Positions 26,301 through 35,250 of a stretch of DNA of 64,000 bases are shown here, piece after piece. Each line of letters begins with the position of its first letter. Position 1 is the first letter of the stretch. The stretch lies in the NCBI RefSeq assembly GCF_900101875.1, contig NZ_FNAI01000013.1:1-64000 (forward strand). The letters are read 5' to 3'. This DNA comes from Mucilaginibacter pineti (GTDB taxonomy: Bacteria; Bacteroidota; Bacteroidia; Sphingobacteriales; Sphingobacteriaceae). The notes under the pieces are model-generated. The model was given only the letters and a program-made list of their open reading frames with translations. It did no database searches and was not told the DNA's origin. Made by a program: the position numbers and the translations under genes.

Positions 26301-26688
26301 TAGCCTCAAAATAGGCAGTTTGTTTCCAGGCCGTTTATTGAACCAGCCGGCAGATTTAGCGTACTGGAGAAATCCCGGAGATAATGCGTCCGTACAAAAG
26401 GTTACGGTCTCGAACAATGATATTCAAAATCTGGTATATACAGCCCTTTCCTCCGATTTTGTTTGGGAAGACGGATCCTATGCTAGGTTGAAGAATGCGT
26501 CCCTTTCTTATCAGTTACCGGAAAAATGGATAAAGGGCCTTCACCTCGGCAATGCAAGGGTGCTATGCAGCGGACAGAATTTAAATCTCTTTAACCTGAC
26601 AAAATACAGCGGGCTTGACCCGGAAACGGGAGGTTCAGCTCTGCCGCCGCTGCGGGTGATTACGTTTGGGCTTCAGTTGGGATTTTAA
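23308..26688 (+). CDS. SusC/RagA-type TonB-dependent receptor with STN signalling domain, locus 1
   Basis: This outer-membrane receptor of about 1,126 residues imports large oligomers with its SusD lid. After a signal segment (IMKLTILLMTVCLLQVSALT) comes an STN domain (LQRVLKSVSQQSGYDFVYIT) that signals to FecR, then a carboxypeptidase-regulatory-like domain (TGKVVDENGQALSGASVIVK). The plug contains the SusC signature ILKDADATAIYGSQAANGAI and a long beta-barrel follows, ending in VITFGLQLGF. ATG 23308 is preferred over a TTG at 23284; further in-frame ATGs precede the signal segment. Confidence 0.95.
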   Translation: MKINEKIVAGRPMALSKQIIRIMKLTILLMTVCLLQVSALTKAQVYLNTKGESLQRVLKSVSQQSGYDFVYITAELKGLKTGAISLKNASIDESLKACFADQPLVYEISDKTVMVRKKDEVSMIDKIIDRFQEITATGKVVDENGQALSGASVIVKATSKGTMTKADGTFAIDGVEEGAALLVKFLGYEPLEIPAGKSLGVIRLKLSENVLDQVIVRAYDKTSQRLSTGNISTVTAKQIQDQPVSNPLLALQGQVPGLIINQSSGYANSGVTVQIQGPNSLTNGNYPFYVVDGVPYPSTPMNSINSGLFGSTGNGGMGIGFNTRNGNPLAFLNPQDIESISILKDADATAIYGSQAANGAIIITTKRGRAGDAKIALNLQQGFAQNVKFLNLMGREQYLQMRRDAYFGTDGLTSSSPQFAAQYDLNGLWDTTRETDWQKVLLGGTASYTNLQGSLSGGTELDQYQLSLNYNRQTTVNPGDFSDQKAAFHFSQNHTGRNGRFKAQTTLSYLLDYNILPFGDRTALALNLSPVAPELYNSDGTFNWQTTASGASSWSNPMALLAVKAKTKTANLIGNLILSYQLASNLEVSASLGYSSMRQDEFRGLPFATITPQAVAAGVKPSATFANADDDSWIIEPKLSYNLVLGPGKFDAMAGSTLRRNNSKYQAFFGRDYVSDQTLENISSAGTVGVQSSALSEYRYGAVFGHLGYNVGDKYIVSLNGRRDGSSRFGNNNMFHNFWSAAGAWIFSQEHFLSDQLGWLSFGKLNLSYGSVGSDGINDYAFLSLYGASGSGPYQGVIIQEPVNLPNPNIQWEETRKFNAGLTIGLFRDRILLTADYYRNRSSNQLLSYTLPYITGFSSVPANFPATVQNKGWEFTMSLKPFSGGGLTWSSNFNIAFNRNKLVAFPDLATSSYSSSFVIGQPISAAQRAQYAGVNPQTGLYQFYRADGSLTDNPDYPSDYKYMDTAPKFTGGWFNTFSYRGFTLDVLFQFVYGNRQMNSLKIGSLFPGRLLNQPADLAYWRNPGDNASVQKVTVSNNDIQNLVYTALSSDFVWEDGSYARLKNASLSYQLPEKWIKGLHLGNARVLCSGQNLNLFNLTKYSGLDPETGGSALPPLRVITFGLQLGF

Positions 26689-26709
26689 AATAATTTAAAA
26701 CAGATCGAA

Positions 26710-28215
26710 ATGAAAACAATTTTGAATATACAGGCATATCAAAAAAAATATGGGAAATACCGTTTTCTGGTATTTTGCCCCTTGCTTATTATCGTTTGTT
26801 TATTGCCGAGTGGCTGTAAGAAAATGATTTCGGTACCGCCTCCCGCGACATCCATTAATGCGGGCAATATTTTTGCTGCGGATAATACAGCGATTGCTGC
26901 AGTCAACGCCATTTACTTTGATTCAAATATTAGTGATTTTTTTGTCAATGGTGCGTTATTGGCTGATGAGGTTCGCCTAATAGATGCAGGTAACTTCAGC
27001 TATACTTTCTTTTATCAAAATGCGCTCACGCGAAATTTTGGATTTTTACCTTGGGAGCTGGCGTATCGCAAATTGTTTTTCGTAAATGCTGCTATTGAAG
27101 GGATCAGTTCAAGTGAGACCTTGACGCCCGCTGTCAGGCAGCAGCTGCTTGGAGAGGCTAAATTTATGAGGGCTTATTTTTATTTTTATTTGGTAAATCT
27201 CTTCGGGGATGTTCCTTTGGCACTAGGCACGGATCCCCAGGTCAATAGGTTGCTGCCAAGAACGCCGGTTAGCGATATTTATGCCCAGGTAATAACCGAT
27301 CTAAAAGATGCGCAACGGTTATTGAGTAAAAACTATCTGGGAGGGAATCTGAACACGACAACAACGGAAAGAGTGAGGCCTACTTTCTGGGCTGCAACGG
27401 CACTCCTGGCCAGGGTATACCTTTATCATAAGGATTACCGGGACGCAATCACGCAGGCGGACGAAGTAATTAACAATGTAAACTTCTCCCTGAGTCCGTT
27501 AAATACAGCTTTCTTAAAAAATAGTACCGAAACAATTTTTGCATTTCAGACTGCAAATGAAACATCCCTTTCCAATACAAGAGAAGCTGAGCTCTTCCTG
27601 CTAACTCCGGCAGGTATTGGTGCAGGTACTTCTTTTTTTTATTTAAGTGAATATGTGTATGATGCTTTTGAAGCTGGAGACGATAGGAAAGCCCAGTGGA
27701 CAAGCACGCTGACCTTTGGCGGACAGACTTATCCCTACGCCACCAAATACAAGTCTGGTGTACCACAAACAGCTATCGATGAATATGAAATCGTATTGCG
27801 TTTGGGCGAACAGTATCTGATCAGGGCAGAAGCCAGGGCTAGGTTGGCTGCGCCTGACCTGGTCGGCGCAATTGCTGATCTGAACACCCTGCGCACGCGT
27901 GCCAGGGCTGTCGCGACGGTCGCAATACCCAATCCGCTGCCAGATCTTCCGGCAGGTCTTACCCAGGCTCAGGTACTGGTGGCTGTTGAGCACGAACGCC
28001 AGACGGAACTTTTTACGGAATGGGGCCATAGGTGGTTTGACCTTATCCGCAGTCCGGGATTCAACGATTCCTCGAAAACACGGGCAGACGAAGTCATGCC
28101 GGCCGTAGCAGTAACAAAAGGAGGTACATGGGCACCATTCAAGAAATTGCTTCCGATTCCACAGTCAGAATTTAATGCTGATCCAAATCTGGGCAGTCAA
28201 AATCCCGGCTACTAA
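26710..28215 (+). CDS. SusD/RagB-family outer-membrane lipoprotein, locus 1
   Basis: This 501-residue SusD-like lid binds the substrate above the SusC pore. The N-terminus has a membrane-anchoring lipoprotein signal with LLPSGCKK. TPR-type helical segments follow (LLGEAKFMRAYFYFYLVNLF then GDVPL), together with the family motif RLGEQYLIRAEARARL and the typical ending LGSQNPGY. It starts 21 bases after susC. A strong terminator hairpin follows, so the sigma-responsive unit may end here. Confidence 0.95.
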   Translation: MKTILNIQAYQKKYGKYRFLVFCPLLIIVCLLPSGCKKMISVPPPATSINAGNIFAADNTAIAAVNAIYFDSNISDFFVNGALLADEVRLIDAGNFSYTFFYQNALTRNFGFLPWELAYRKLFFVNAAIEGISSSETLTPAVRQQLLGEAKFMRAYFYFYLVNLFGDVPLALGTDPQVNRLLPRTPVSDIYAQVITDLKDAQRLLSKNYLGGNLNTTTTERVRPTFWAATALLARVYLYHKDYRDAITQADEVINNVNFSLSPLNTAFLKNSTETIFAFQTANETSLSNTREAELFLLTPAGIGAGTSFFYLSEYVYDAFEAGDDRKAQWTSTLTFGGQTYPYATKYKSGVPQTAIDEYEIVLRLGEQYLIRAEARARLAAPDLVGAIADLNTLRTRARAVATVAIPNPLPDLPAGLTQAQVLVAVEHERQTELFTEWGHRWFDLIRSPGFNDSSKTRADEVMPAVAVTKGGTWAPFKKLLPIPQSEFNADPNLGSQNPGY

Positions 28216-28226
28216 CGGGCCGGCAT

Positions 28227-28260
28227 ATTCAACCGGACAGGATGCTCCGGTTGAATTTTG
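28227..28260 (+). terminator. Intrinsic terminator after susD, locus 1
   Basis: ATTCAACCGGA (28227-28237) pairs perfectly with TCCGGTTGAAT (28246-28256) around an 8-base loop, followed by a short T-run. The 11-bp stem ends the SusC/SusD unit. The peptidase gene 70 bases downstream probably depends on read-through or its own promoter. Confidence 0.8.
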
Positions 28261-28328
28261 GCTATGTGCTAATGACAGGAAAACGAGTCATCCATTTCAG
28301 TCTTCGCTTATTTTAAATACACAAACAA

Positions 28329-31007
28329 ATGAAATCACGGATTAAAATTGCCGTAACACCCTTGTTATGGCTTATCGTCAACATATTTTTGACCACGGGT
28401 TCCTCCTATGGTCAGCAGCGGAAAAGAATACTGGATACAGCTGCCCTAAGCAACTTTCCGACCCATCTGCTCTCAGGGATCAGGGTTTCACCAGACGGGC
28501 GGTTTACCATGTGCGAGGCGGCTACGACACTGGGGGCCGAAGAGGAGTATAGAAAGGTAACGGTCAAGACACTTGACGGGAAATGGGAGCGGGTGATCGA
28601 CAATGCCCAGGGTCTGGGGAAATTTTCCGATGACAGCAAATACTGCCTGCTAAGCCTGTCCAGAGGGAATTTATGTCTGCTTCCCCTGGACGGGGCTAAA
28701 GAAGAGCTCATAAAAGGGGTGGATTCCTATGAGCTGTTTCCCGGAAAAGCGAAGGAACAGTACCTGCTGATCAACAAAAAAAGTGCTTCGGATTCTGTGA
28801 TCATCAGGAACCTGTCTACCGGGCATTCCTTCGGCTACAGCCATATGTCCAGGGTATTGTTTCTGCCCGGTTCAAAGACCATCGTTTTTTCCGGCACCCG
28901 GGATGGCCTGACACGTCTGTTCCGCGAGCGGCTGGGCAGTGGGAAAAGGGAACTGCTCTGGTCAGGGGACCGGGAGATCAGGGAACTGGTATCGGACGGC
29001 ACGGCGGACCGGATCGCATTTTCGACAGGTTCGGGCCTGTGGTACTATAATGGGGATAACAACAAGGTACTGGAACTGCCGGTACCGAAAAGCCAGGGCT
29101 TTGAAGGCCTTTCTTCGCCTTCCTATATGAAGTTTGACCTGAGCGGTGAGCTATTGACATTTTATATGTCGGAAACCTTGCCGGATCTGGACCCTTCGGT
29201 GAACCCTGTCGATATATTCAGCTATATCAATGGCGCCTTTGACATGTATAAAGAGCGTGAGCCGGGGTTTTATCAGTGTCTTTACGATACCCGGACGGGC
29301 AAGTTTATCAGGCTGGAATATGACGGAGAGAAGCCGGCCCATATAGCTGCTGATGGCCGGAAAGTACTGATGTCGAAAAGAGAGGGGGCGGGTGGAGAAT
29401 ACTACTGGAACAGAAAGGGGCTGAACGAAGATTACGTGCTGAATCTGCAGGATGGCAAGCGGATTCCATTAGAGACGGTGATCGAGAATAGTGTGATGTC
29501 CCCGGGTGGCGATTTTGTGGTCGGGATAAACGATCATTATGGGGATCTGTATTGTCTCGAGGTGGCTAAGGGAATAACCCGTAACCTGACCTCAGGGCTG
29601 CCGGCACCCATTGGGGATGGCCTTGACGAATACCCCCAAACCAGTACGGGGCGGGGTTTTCTGTTCAGCCACTGGATTAACAACGGAAGTAATTTGATTA
29701 TGCACGACCGTTATGACATCTGGATGCTGGATTCGCGTGGCAGCGCTGTACCGGTAAACCTGACGAACGGTTATGGCCGCCGGCACCACATTGTCTTTCG
29801 CGCAGCTGGTGGAGATGATAAATTTGAAAGGGGCGAGGAAATAATATTGTCGGCCTATAATGAAGATACAAAGGATGCGGGATTTTACAGGATCCGGATC
29901 GGATCTAGGAAAGACCCTGAAAAATTGAGCATGGGCGGTTATGTGTATAGCGGTGTACAAAAAGCTTCGGGTGCAAAAATATGGGTGCTAAAAAGAATGA
30001 GTGCGGCTGCTGCCCCCAATTTTTACTGGACAGAGGATTTCCGGACCTTTCATCCGGTCACCTCGGAGTACCCGGAAAGGAAGTACGAATGGTATACAAC
30101 AGAGTTATTTGATTATACGACTAAGGATGGCGTAAAGAGCCAGGGAATCCTCTACAAACCTGAAAACTTTGACCCGGCGAAGAAATACCCGGTACTGTTT
30201 ACATTTTATGAGAAGGAAACCAAGAAACTCAACGAGTACCGTTTACCCGGTTACAGCAGCAATTATTATTTTAATATCCCGATGATGCTCAGCCGGGGCT
30301 ATCTGGTATGCGTAGCGGATATCCATTTCAGGATAGGCGAGACGGCACATAGCATCGTAGACTGTCTGGAGGGGGCGGGAGATCACCTTGCCCGCTATTC
30401 CTATGTAGACAGTGCACATTATGGAGCAAGCGGGGGAAGCTTCGGTGGTTATGGAGTCAACTGTCTGGCAGCGTTCAGTCATCAGTTTAAGGCACTGGTT
30501 CCGATTGCTGGGGTTTCAGATTTAGTCAGCGCGTATGGCAATGTTCCAGGAACCAGGGACGAATTAGTAGAGAACCGTCACGGCCGCATGGGGGTAAGTC
30601 TGTCTACAGATCCGGAGCGTTATCTGCGGAATTCGCCCGTGGCTTATGCGAAGGATGTTACCTCTCCGGTACTGATAATAAATACACTGGCTGATGGTAA
30701 TGTAAATGTCCAGCAGGGGATCGAGTGGTTTATCTCTTTGCGCCGCGAAGGGAAGCCGGCATGGTTATTACGTTACCGGGGCGATGAGGCCAATCACGGC
30801 ATCTGGAACTGGAATGACCAGAAGGATCTGTATACCAGGATGAACCAGTTTTTTGATCACTACCTGAAGGGAGCGCCGGCTCCGGTCTGGATGACTGGCG
30901 AAATAGGCGTGAAGGATAGGGGAGTCCGGTCGGGCTTTGAAGTTAATCCCGGTCTTACTTCGCCTCCACCGGGCTTGTTACGGGTTGCTCCGGACACAAT
31001 ACACTAA
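28329..31007 (+). CDS. S9-family serine peptidase (prolyl oligopeptidase-like), exported
   Basis: This 892-residue enzyme has a signal peptide (ending TTGSSYGQ), a beta-propeller-like N-terminal two-thirds and a C-terminal alpha/beta-hydrolase domain. The catalytic triad is visible: Ser704 in GASGGSFGGYG, Asp789 in NTLADGNVNV and His823 in DEANHGIWNW. S9 enzymes cleave short peptides, often after proline or acylated residues. SusC/SusD pairs followed by a peptidase and a thioredoxin-like gene are common in this group and point to peptide or glycoprotein use. The substrate is inferred. Confidence 0.9.
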   Translation: MKSRIKIAVTPLLWLIVNIFLTTGSSYGQQRKRILDTAALSNFPTHLLSGIRVSPDGRFTMCEAATTLGAEEEYRKVTVKTLDGKWERVIDNAQGLGKFSDDSKYCLLSLSRGNLCLLPLDGAKEELIKGVDSYELFPGKAKEQYLLINKKSASDSVIIRNLSTGHSFGYSHMSRVLFLPGSKTIVFSGTRDGLTRLFRERLGSGKRELLWSGDREIRELVSDGTADRIAFSTGSGLWYYNGDNNKVLELPVPKSQGFEGLSSPSYMKFDLSGELLTFYMSETLPDLDPSVNPVDIFSYINGAFDMYKEREPGFYQCLYDTRTGKFIRLEYDGEKPAHIAADGRKVLMSKREGAGGEYYWNRKGLNEDYVLNLQDGKRIPLETVIENSVMSPGGDFVVGINDHYGDLYCLEVAKGITRNLTSGLPAPIGDGLDEYPQTSTGRGFLFSHWINNGSNLIMHDRYDIWMLDSRGSAVPVNLTNGYGRRHHIVFRAAGGDDKFERGEEIILSAYNEDTKDAGFYRIRIGSRKDPEKLSMGGYVYSGVQKASGAKIWVLKRMSAAAAPNFYWTEDFRTFHPVTSEYPERKYEWYTTELFDYTTKDGVKSQGILYKPENFDPAKKYPVLFTFYEKETKKLNEYRLPGYSSNYYFNIPMMLSRGYLVCVADIHFRIGETAHSIVDCLEGAGDHLARYSYVDSAHYGASGGSFGGYGVNCLAAFSHQFKALVPIAGVSDLVSAYGNVPGTRDELVENRHGRMGVSLSTDPERYLRNSPVAYAKDVTSPVLIINTLADGNVNVQQGIEWFISLRREGKPAWLLRYRGDEANHGIWNWNDQKDLYTRMNQFFDHYLKGAPAPVWMTGEIGVKDRGVRSGFEVNPGLTSPPPGLLRVAPDTIH

Positions 31008-31044
31008 AATTTATAGACACTCAATTGATTCGGTGCAGACATGA

Positions 31045-31078
31045 CCGGTTAATGCCTTTTATGGGCAAAAATAACCGG
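31045..31078 (+). terminator. Imperfect hairpin after the S9 peptidase gene
   Basis: CCGGTTA (31045-31051) pairs with TAACCGG (31072-31078), and inner TGCC/GGCA can extend the fold. There is no T-run on the plus strand. It is a possible processing or weak termination site in the 109-bp gap before the thioredoxin-fold gene. Confidence 0.35.
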
Positions 31079-31116
31079 CAGTTTGCCTCGATATTAAAAA
31101 TTAAAAACACACAGAT

Positions 31117-32529
31117 ATGAAACGATTAATGACTTTTTTGGCGCTGTCTATGATGGTGCTTACTTCAGATGCACAGGGGCTTAGTTTTAGCAAAGCGGAA
31201 AACTGGGCTGCAGTACTGGAGCAGGCCAGGGTAGAGAACAAGTACATTTTTCTCGATGGTGCTGCAACCTGGTGCAAGCCCTGCAAGATGATGGATGAAA
31301 AGGTTTATCCGTCCAAAGCAGTCGGAAAGTTGATGAACGATAAATTTATTGCGGTAAAAGTACAGATTGATAAGGCGGATGGGGATGATGCCTATGTGAA
31401 ATCCTGGTATGGTGATGCGGAGATGTTAAAGGGGAAATATCAGTTGACCACACTTCCGGCCCTGGTATTCTTGTCTCCCGATGGAGAGTTGTTGTACAGG
31501 AATTTTGGTTATCAGGACCCCCAAAAATTTATCGAAACGGTCAGATTTGCAGTCAGCCCCGAGGCTTCGACCTTTAAGCGTCAGCTGGAGACTTACAAAA
31601 AAGGAGTTAGGGATTATCCGGCACTGCCGAAACTGATCGGCAAAATGAGGGAGCTGCTGGTGGAGGACAGTTTGGCAAATGAGATGGTAAGGGACTATTT
31701 CGGCAATTATGTCGACAAGCTGACGGATCAGAAGCAGATCCTGACCAAAGAGAACGCCCAGCTTGCAGATGCAAACCCGGGCATGGTGAAATCTACCGAT
31801 AAGTTCTTTGTTGAGCTTAAGAAAACACCGCTTGAAGAATCGGATAAATTAATTGAGTGGCTGGGAGGAAGCCTTGCGTTACTGGAAACCATGGCGAAAA
31901 AGGAGGAGCTGTATTTGAAGCTGTTCAAAAACGGGAAGATGGTCACTGCGCACCCGGACTGGGTAAAGATTGAAAAATCCATCCATACTAAATACCCGCA
32001 GCTGGACGCCGGAAAAATCATCGGCGAGTTTGGTGCTTATGGTCATCCATTCCTTAATGAGGGATTCTATCTGAAAACCGGAGACTGGAAAAGGTTTAAT
32101 GCTTATTACCAGACCGATGTTGAGGATAAACTGAAAAGAAGTGACTGGACGGGCATCAATAACATCTGCTGGTGGTATTATTTCGTGCCGGTTGCGGATA
32201 AAATGCCTCTGGAGAAAGCGCTGACATGGGCCAGCCTAAATGTAGAAAAGGCTAAAGCTGATCCAAAAGTGTCGGCTGGCGATCTCTCTGGGTGGATGGA
32301 CACCAAGGCTGCGTTGCTGTACAAACTGGGCAGGCGCAGAGAAGCGGTAACAGTAGAGCAAAATGCGGTGGCTATGCTGAAGGCCGATAACCTGAAGAAC
32401 GGCAGGGAAGCGGATGCCGGTTGTGGCGGACTGCTCAATAGCATCGAACTGATGAAAAAAGGAGAGAAAATACAGGGAGGCTTTGGTGTGGAAGCCGTTT
32501 ACCCGGCAAACTGGAAACTGATCGATTAA
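31117..32529 (+). CDS. Exported thioredoxin-fold protein
   Basis: This 470-residue protein has a short signal peptide (MKRLMTFLALSMMVLTSDAQ) and a thioredoxin-like domain with an intact CxxC (Cys53 and Cys56 in TWCKPCK). The fold continues with the cis-Pro segment YQLTTLPALVFLSPDGELLY. The remaining 300 residues are helical and of unknown function. It probably acts in periplasmic thiol-disulfide handling for the neighbouring secreted enzymes. The gene ends only 6 bases before the next one, so the two form an operon. Confidence 0.87.
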   Translation: MKRLMTFLALSMMVLTSDAQGLSFSKAENWAAVLEQARVENKYIFLDGAATWCKPCKMMDEKVYPSKAVGKLMNDKFIAVKVQIDKADGDDAYVKSWYGDAEMLKGKYQLTTLPALVFLSPDGELLYRNFGYQDPQKFIETVRFAVSPEASTFKRQLETYKKGVRDYPALPKLIGKMRELLVEDSLANEMVRDYFGNYVDKLTDQKQILTKENAQLADANPGMVKSTDKFFVELKKTPLEESDKLIEWLGGSLALLETMAKKEELYLKLFKNGKMVTAHPDWVKIEKSIHTKYPQLDAGKIIGEFGAYGHPFLNEGFYLKTGDWKRFNAYYQTDVEDKLKRSDWTGINNICWWYYFVPVADKMPLEKALTWASLNVEKAKADPKVSAGDLSGWMDTKAALLYKLGRRREAVTVEQNAVAMLKADNLKNGREADAGCGGLLNSIELMKKGEKIQGGFGVEAVYPANWKLID

Positions 32530-32535
32530 CCCCCT

Positions 32536-35247
32536 ATGTTCAAGCACTTCATTTTAACCCTCGCCGGCAGCATGCTGCTTTCGCTTGCCAGTTTTTCCCA
32601 GTCATCTTCGACAGCGGAATCAGCCGGCGGTTTCGCCGGGCATAACCGGTGGAGCAGGGAAAAAGTCAATTTATGGTATGCTAAGCAGGGCTGGCTGGCA
32701 GGGTGCAATTACACACCTGCCTATGCCATCAACCAGCTGGAGTTCTGGCAGGCGGAAACTTTCGACCTGGCGGCCATAGACAGGGAACTGGGCTGGGCAG
32801 AAGCACTGGGAATGAATACGATGCGCGTCTTTCTGCATGACCTGGCCTGGAAACAGGATGTAAGGGGTTTCAAGCAGCGGATCGATGCTTTTTTAGGGGT
32901 ATGCCATAAGCATCGTATCAGACCGATCTTTGTGTTTTTCGACGACTGCTGGAATCCCGATGCCACAATCGGACTGCAGCCTGCACCGAAACCCGGAACC
33001 CACAATTCGGGCTGGCTGAGAAGCCCTTCCAGAGCGGTGCATGACGATCCCGGTCAATGGGCTTATTTAAAGGAGTATGTACAGGACATTTTGAGGACAT
33101 TCAGGAACGATCGGCGGATCTTGATGTGGGACTTATATAATGAACCCGGGAACTCCGACTATGGTTTGAAGAGCCTGCCGCTGTTAAAGTCCGTCTTCCG
33201 CTGGGCAAGAGAGATCGGCCCGAGCCAGCCCTTGACAGTCTGCATGTTTGAGTTTTACCCGGAGATGACCGCATACAGCTTCGCCCTTTCCGATGTGATA
33301 TCCTACCATAACTATGGAAATCTGGATAACCATAGGGCGATGACCGATTCCCTGAAGAACTACGGCCGGCCCCTGTTCTGCACCGAGTATATGGCCAGAA
33401 CCCTAGGCTCTACCTTCCAGACGATCATGCCCCATTTAAAGGCAGAAAATATAGCAGCCATCAACTGGGGATTTGTGGACGGAAAGACGCAGACGAAATA
33501 CCAGTGGGGCGAGGTGATAGCGGACGGATCCGATCCAGAGCTGTGGTTTCATGATGTGCTGAAAAAAGACGGTACGCCGTACAGACAGCAGGAAGCTGAC
33601 CTGATAAAAGCCCTGACCGAACGGAAGGATGCGCGCCGGAAAACGCCGAGAACCTTTCATGTCTCGAAAAAAGGCGCATTTTCCACGATTCAGTCCGCTG
33701 CATCGCTGGCAGGGCCCGGCGATACCGTTATGGTGCACGAGGGTACCTACTGGGAATACGTCGACCCCAGAAATGCGGGATCGGCCAAAAGCCGTATTAC
33801 CTATAAGGCCGCGCCCGGGGAAAAGGTAGTCATTAAGGGATCGGAAATCGTTAAGGGATGGAAACGCTCGGCAGATGGCTCCGGCTACCTGCTTACCTTG
33901 CCCAATAGCTATTTTGGCCGTTTCAATCCCTATGCGGACGAGATCAGGGGGGACTGGTATGACGGAAAAGGCTGGAAGCAGCATACCGGTGCGGTCTACC
34001 GCAACGGCAGATGGCTGATGGAATGCAGAAGCAGATCTGAGCTGCCGGGAAAACCGGATCAGTGGTATGCCGAAGTGGACCGGGACAGCACCAGGATCTG
34101 GGCGAATTTTGGTACGGCGGATCCCGCCGGAGAAATGGTGGAGATCAATGTACGCAGGAGCTGCTTTTATCCTTCCAGGACAGGGGTCAATTACATTACC
34201 GTATCGGGCTTTGCCATGATGCACGCCGCAACCAACTGGTCGCCGCCCACAGCGGAGCAGGTTGGACTGATCGGGACAAACTGGAGCAAGGGCTGGGTCA
34301 TCGAGAACTGCGATGTCAGTTATTCCAAATGTGCGGGCATTACCCTGGGCAAATATGGCGATGGATACGATAACACTTCGGCCAATTCTGCCGAAGGTTA
34401 TGTGGAAACGGTGAAGCGGGCGCTGGATCATGGCTGGAACAAAGAAACCGTCGGCGGTCATACCGTGCGGAACAATACGGTCAGCTTCTGTGAGCAGGGC
34501 GGGATTGTGGGCAGTCTGGGCTGTTCCTTCAGTACCGTCAGTGGAAATACAATACACGATATCCACCGGGAGCGCCTGTTCTCGGGTGCGGAGCAGGCAG
34601 CCATTAAATTTCACGGCGCGGTGGATGTGGTGATTTCTGGAAATACGATTTATAACAATAACCGGGGAATCTGGCTGGACTGGATGGCGCAGGGTACGCG
34701 GATTACCGGTAATAAACTGTATGGGAATGATGACTGGGATATTTATTTTGAGGTGGACCATGGGCCGGTACTGGTGGACAACAATGTGATGCTGTCCAAG
34801 AACTCGCAGCGGGTATGGTCGCAGGGGGTGGCTTATGTGCACAATTTGATTGCCGGCAAATTTGAGGTCTGGCCTTATGATGACCGGGAAACACCCGTTT
34901 TAAAGCCGCACGGGACCGAAATATTTGGGCTACGGGATAACCCCTCGGGCGATGTGCAGTTGTACAACAATGTGTTTAGCGGTAAGGACTGTAACCTTGA
35001 AGAATTTGACAACACGAAATATCCCTGCAGGCTTTCGGGCAACGTCTATGAAAGGGGGGCGGTTGCCTCCCGGCTGGAAAAGCCCATCGGGGACTTAAAG
35101 CTCACCAGTTCCGCTCAGCTTGGGCGCACGGTGGTCACCCGGCAGGGTTTTGAAGGGCCCGATGGAAAACCCATTGTTTTTGACAGGGATTTTTATGGTA
35201 AAAAGAGAAAGGGCCTGCCCGTTGCGGGACCTTATCAGCGGGAGTGA
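32536..35247 (+). CDS. GH-A clan glycoside hydrolase (GH5-like) fused to a right-handed beta-helix domain
   Basis: This 903-residue exported two-domain enzyme has a signal peptide at the start (MFKHFILTLAGSMLLSLAS). Residues about 40-370 form a TIM-barrel hydrolase with the acid/base Glu203 in MWDLYNEPGN and the probable nucleophile Glu284 in LFCTEYMAR. Residues about 385-900 look like a parallel beta-helix (FSTIQSAASLAGPGDTVMVH, later repeated VISGNTIYNNN and ITGNKLYGNDD). The beta-helix could bind or cleave a polysaccharide. The fusion suggests coordinated attack on a complex plant-type glycan. The exact GH subfamily is not assigned. Confidence 0.85.
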   Translation: MFKHFILTLAGSMLLSLASFSQSSSTAESAGGFAGHNRWSREKVNLWYAKQGWLAGCNYTPAYAINQLEFWQAETFDLAAIDRELGWAEALGMNTMRVFLHDLAWKQDVRGFKQRIDAFLGVCHKHRIRPIFVFFDDCWNPDATIGLQPAPKPGTHNSGWLRSPSRAVHDDPGQWAYLKEYVQDILRTFRNDRRILMWDLYNEPGNSDYGLKSLPLLKSVFRWAREIGPSQPLTVCMFEFYPEMTAYSFALSDVISYHNYGNLDNHRAMTDSLKNYGRPLFCTEYMARTLGSTFQTIMPHLKAENIAAINWGFVDGKTQTKYQWGEVIADGSDPELWFHDVLKKDGTPYRQQEADLIKALTERKDARRKTPRTFHVSKKGAFSTIQSAASLAGPGDTVMVHEGTYWEYVDPRNAGSAKSRITYKAAPGEKVVIKGSEIVKGWKRSADGSGYLLTLPNSYFGRFNPYADEIRGDWYDGKGWKQHTGAVYRNGRWLMECRSRSELPGKPDQWYAEVDRDSTRIWANFGTADPAGEMVEINVRRSCFYPSRTGVNYITVSGFAMMHAATNWSPPTAEQVGLIGTNWSKGWVIENCDVSYSKCAGITLGKYGDGYDNTSANSAEGYVETVKRALDHGWNKETVGGHTVRNNTVSFCEQGGIVGSLGCSFSTVSGNTIHDIHRERLFSGAEQAAIKFHGAVDVVISGNTIYNNNRGIWLDWMAQGTRITGNKLYGNDDWDIYFEVDHGPVLVDNNVMLSKNSQRVWSQGVAYVHNLIAGKFEVWPYDDRETPVLKPHGTEIFGLRDNPSGDVQLYNNVFSGKDCNLEEFDNTKYPCRLSGNVYERGAVASRLEKPIGDLKLTSSAQLGRTVVTRQGFEGPDGKPIVFDRDFYGKKRKGLPVAGPYQRE

Positions 35248-35250
35248 AAT

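Noticed and set aside
33436..34842. Long open frame antisense to the GH-A/beta-helix gene (468 codons)
   Set aside because: It lies entirely within a gene with clear catalytic motifs on the other strand. The translation is rich in Ile, His, Arg and Pro as expected of an antisense frame, and no domain is visible.
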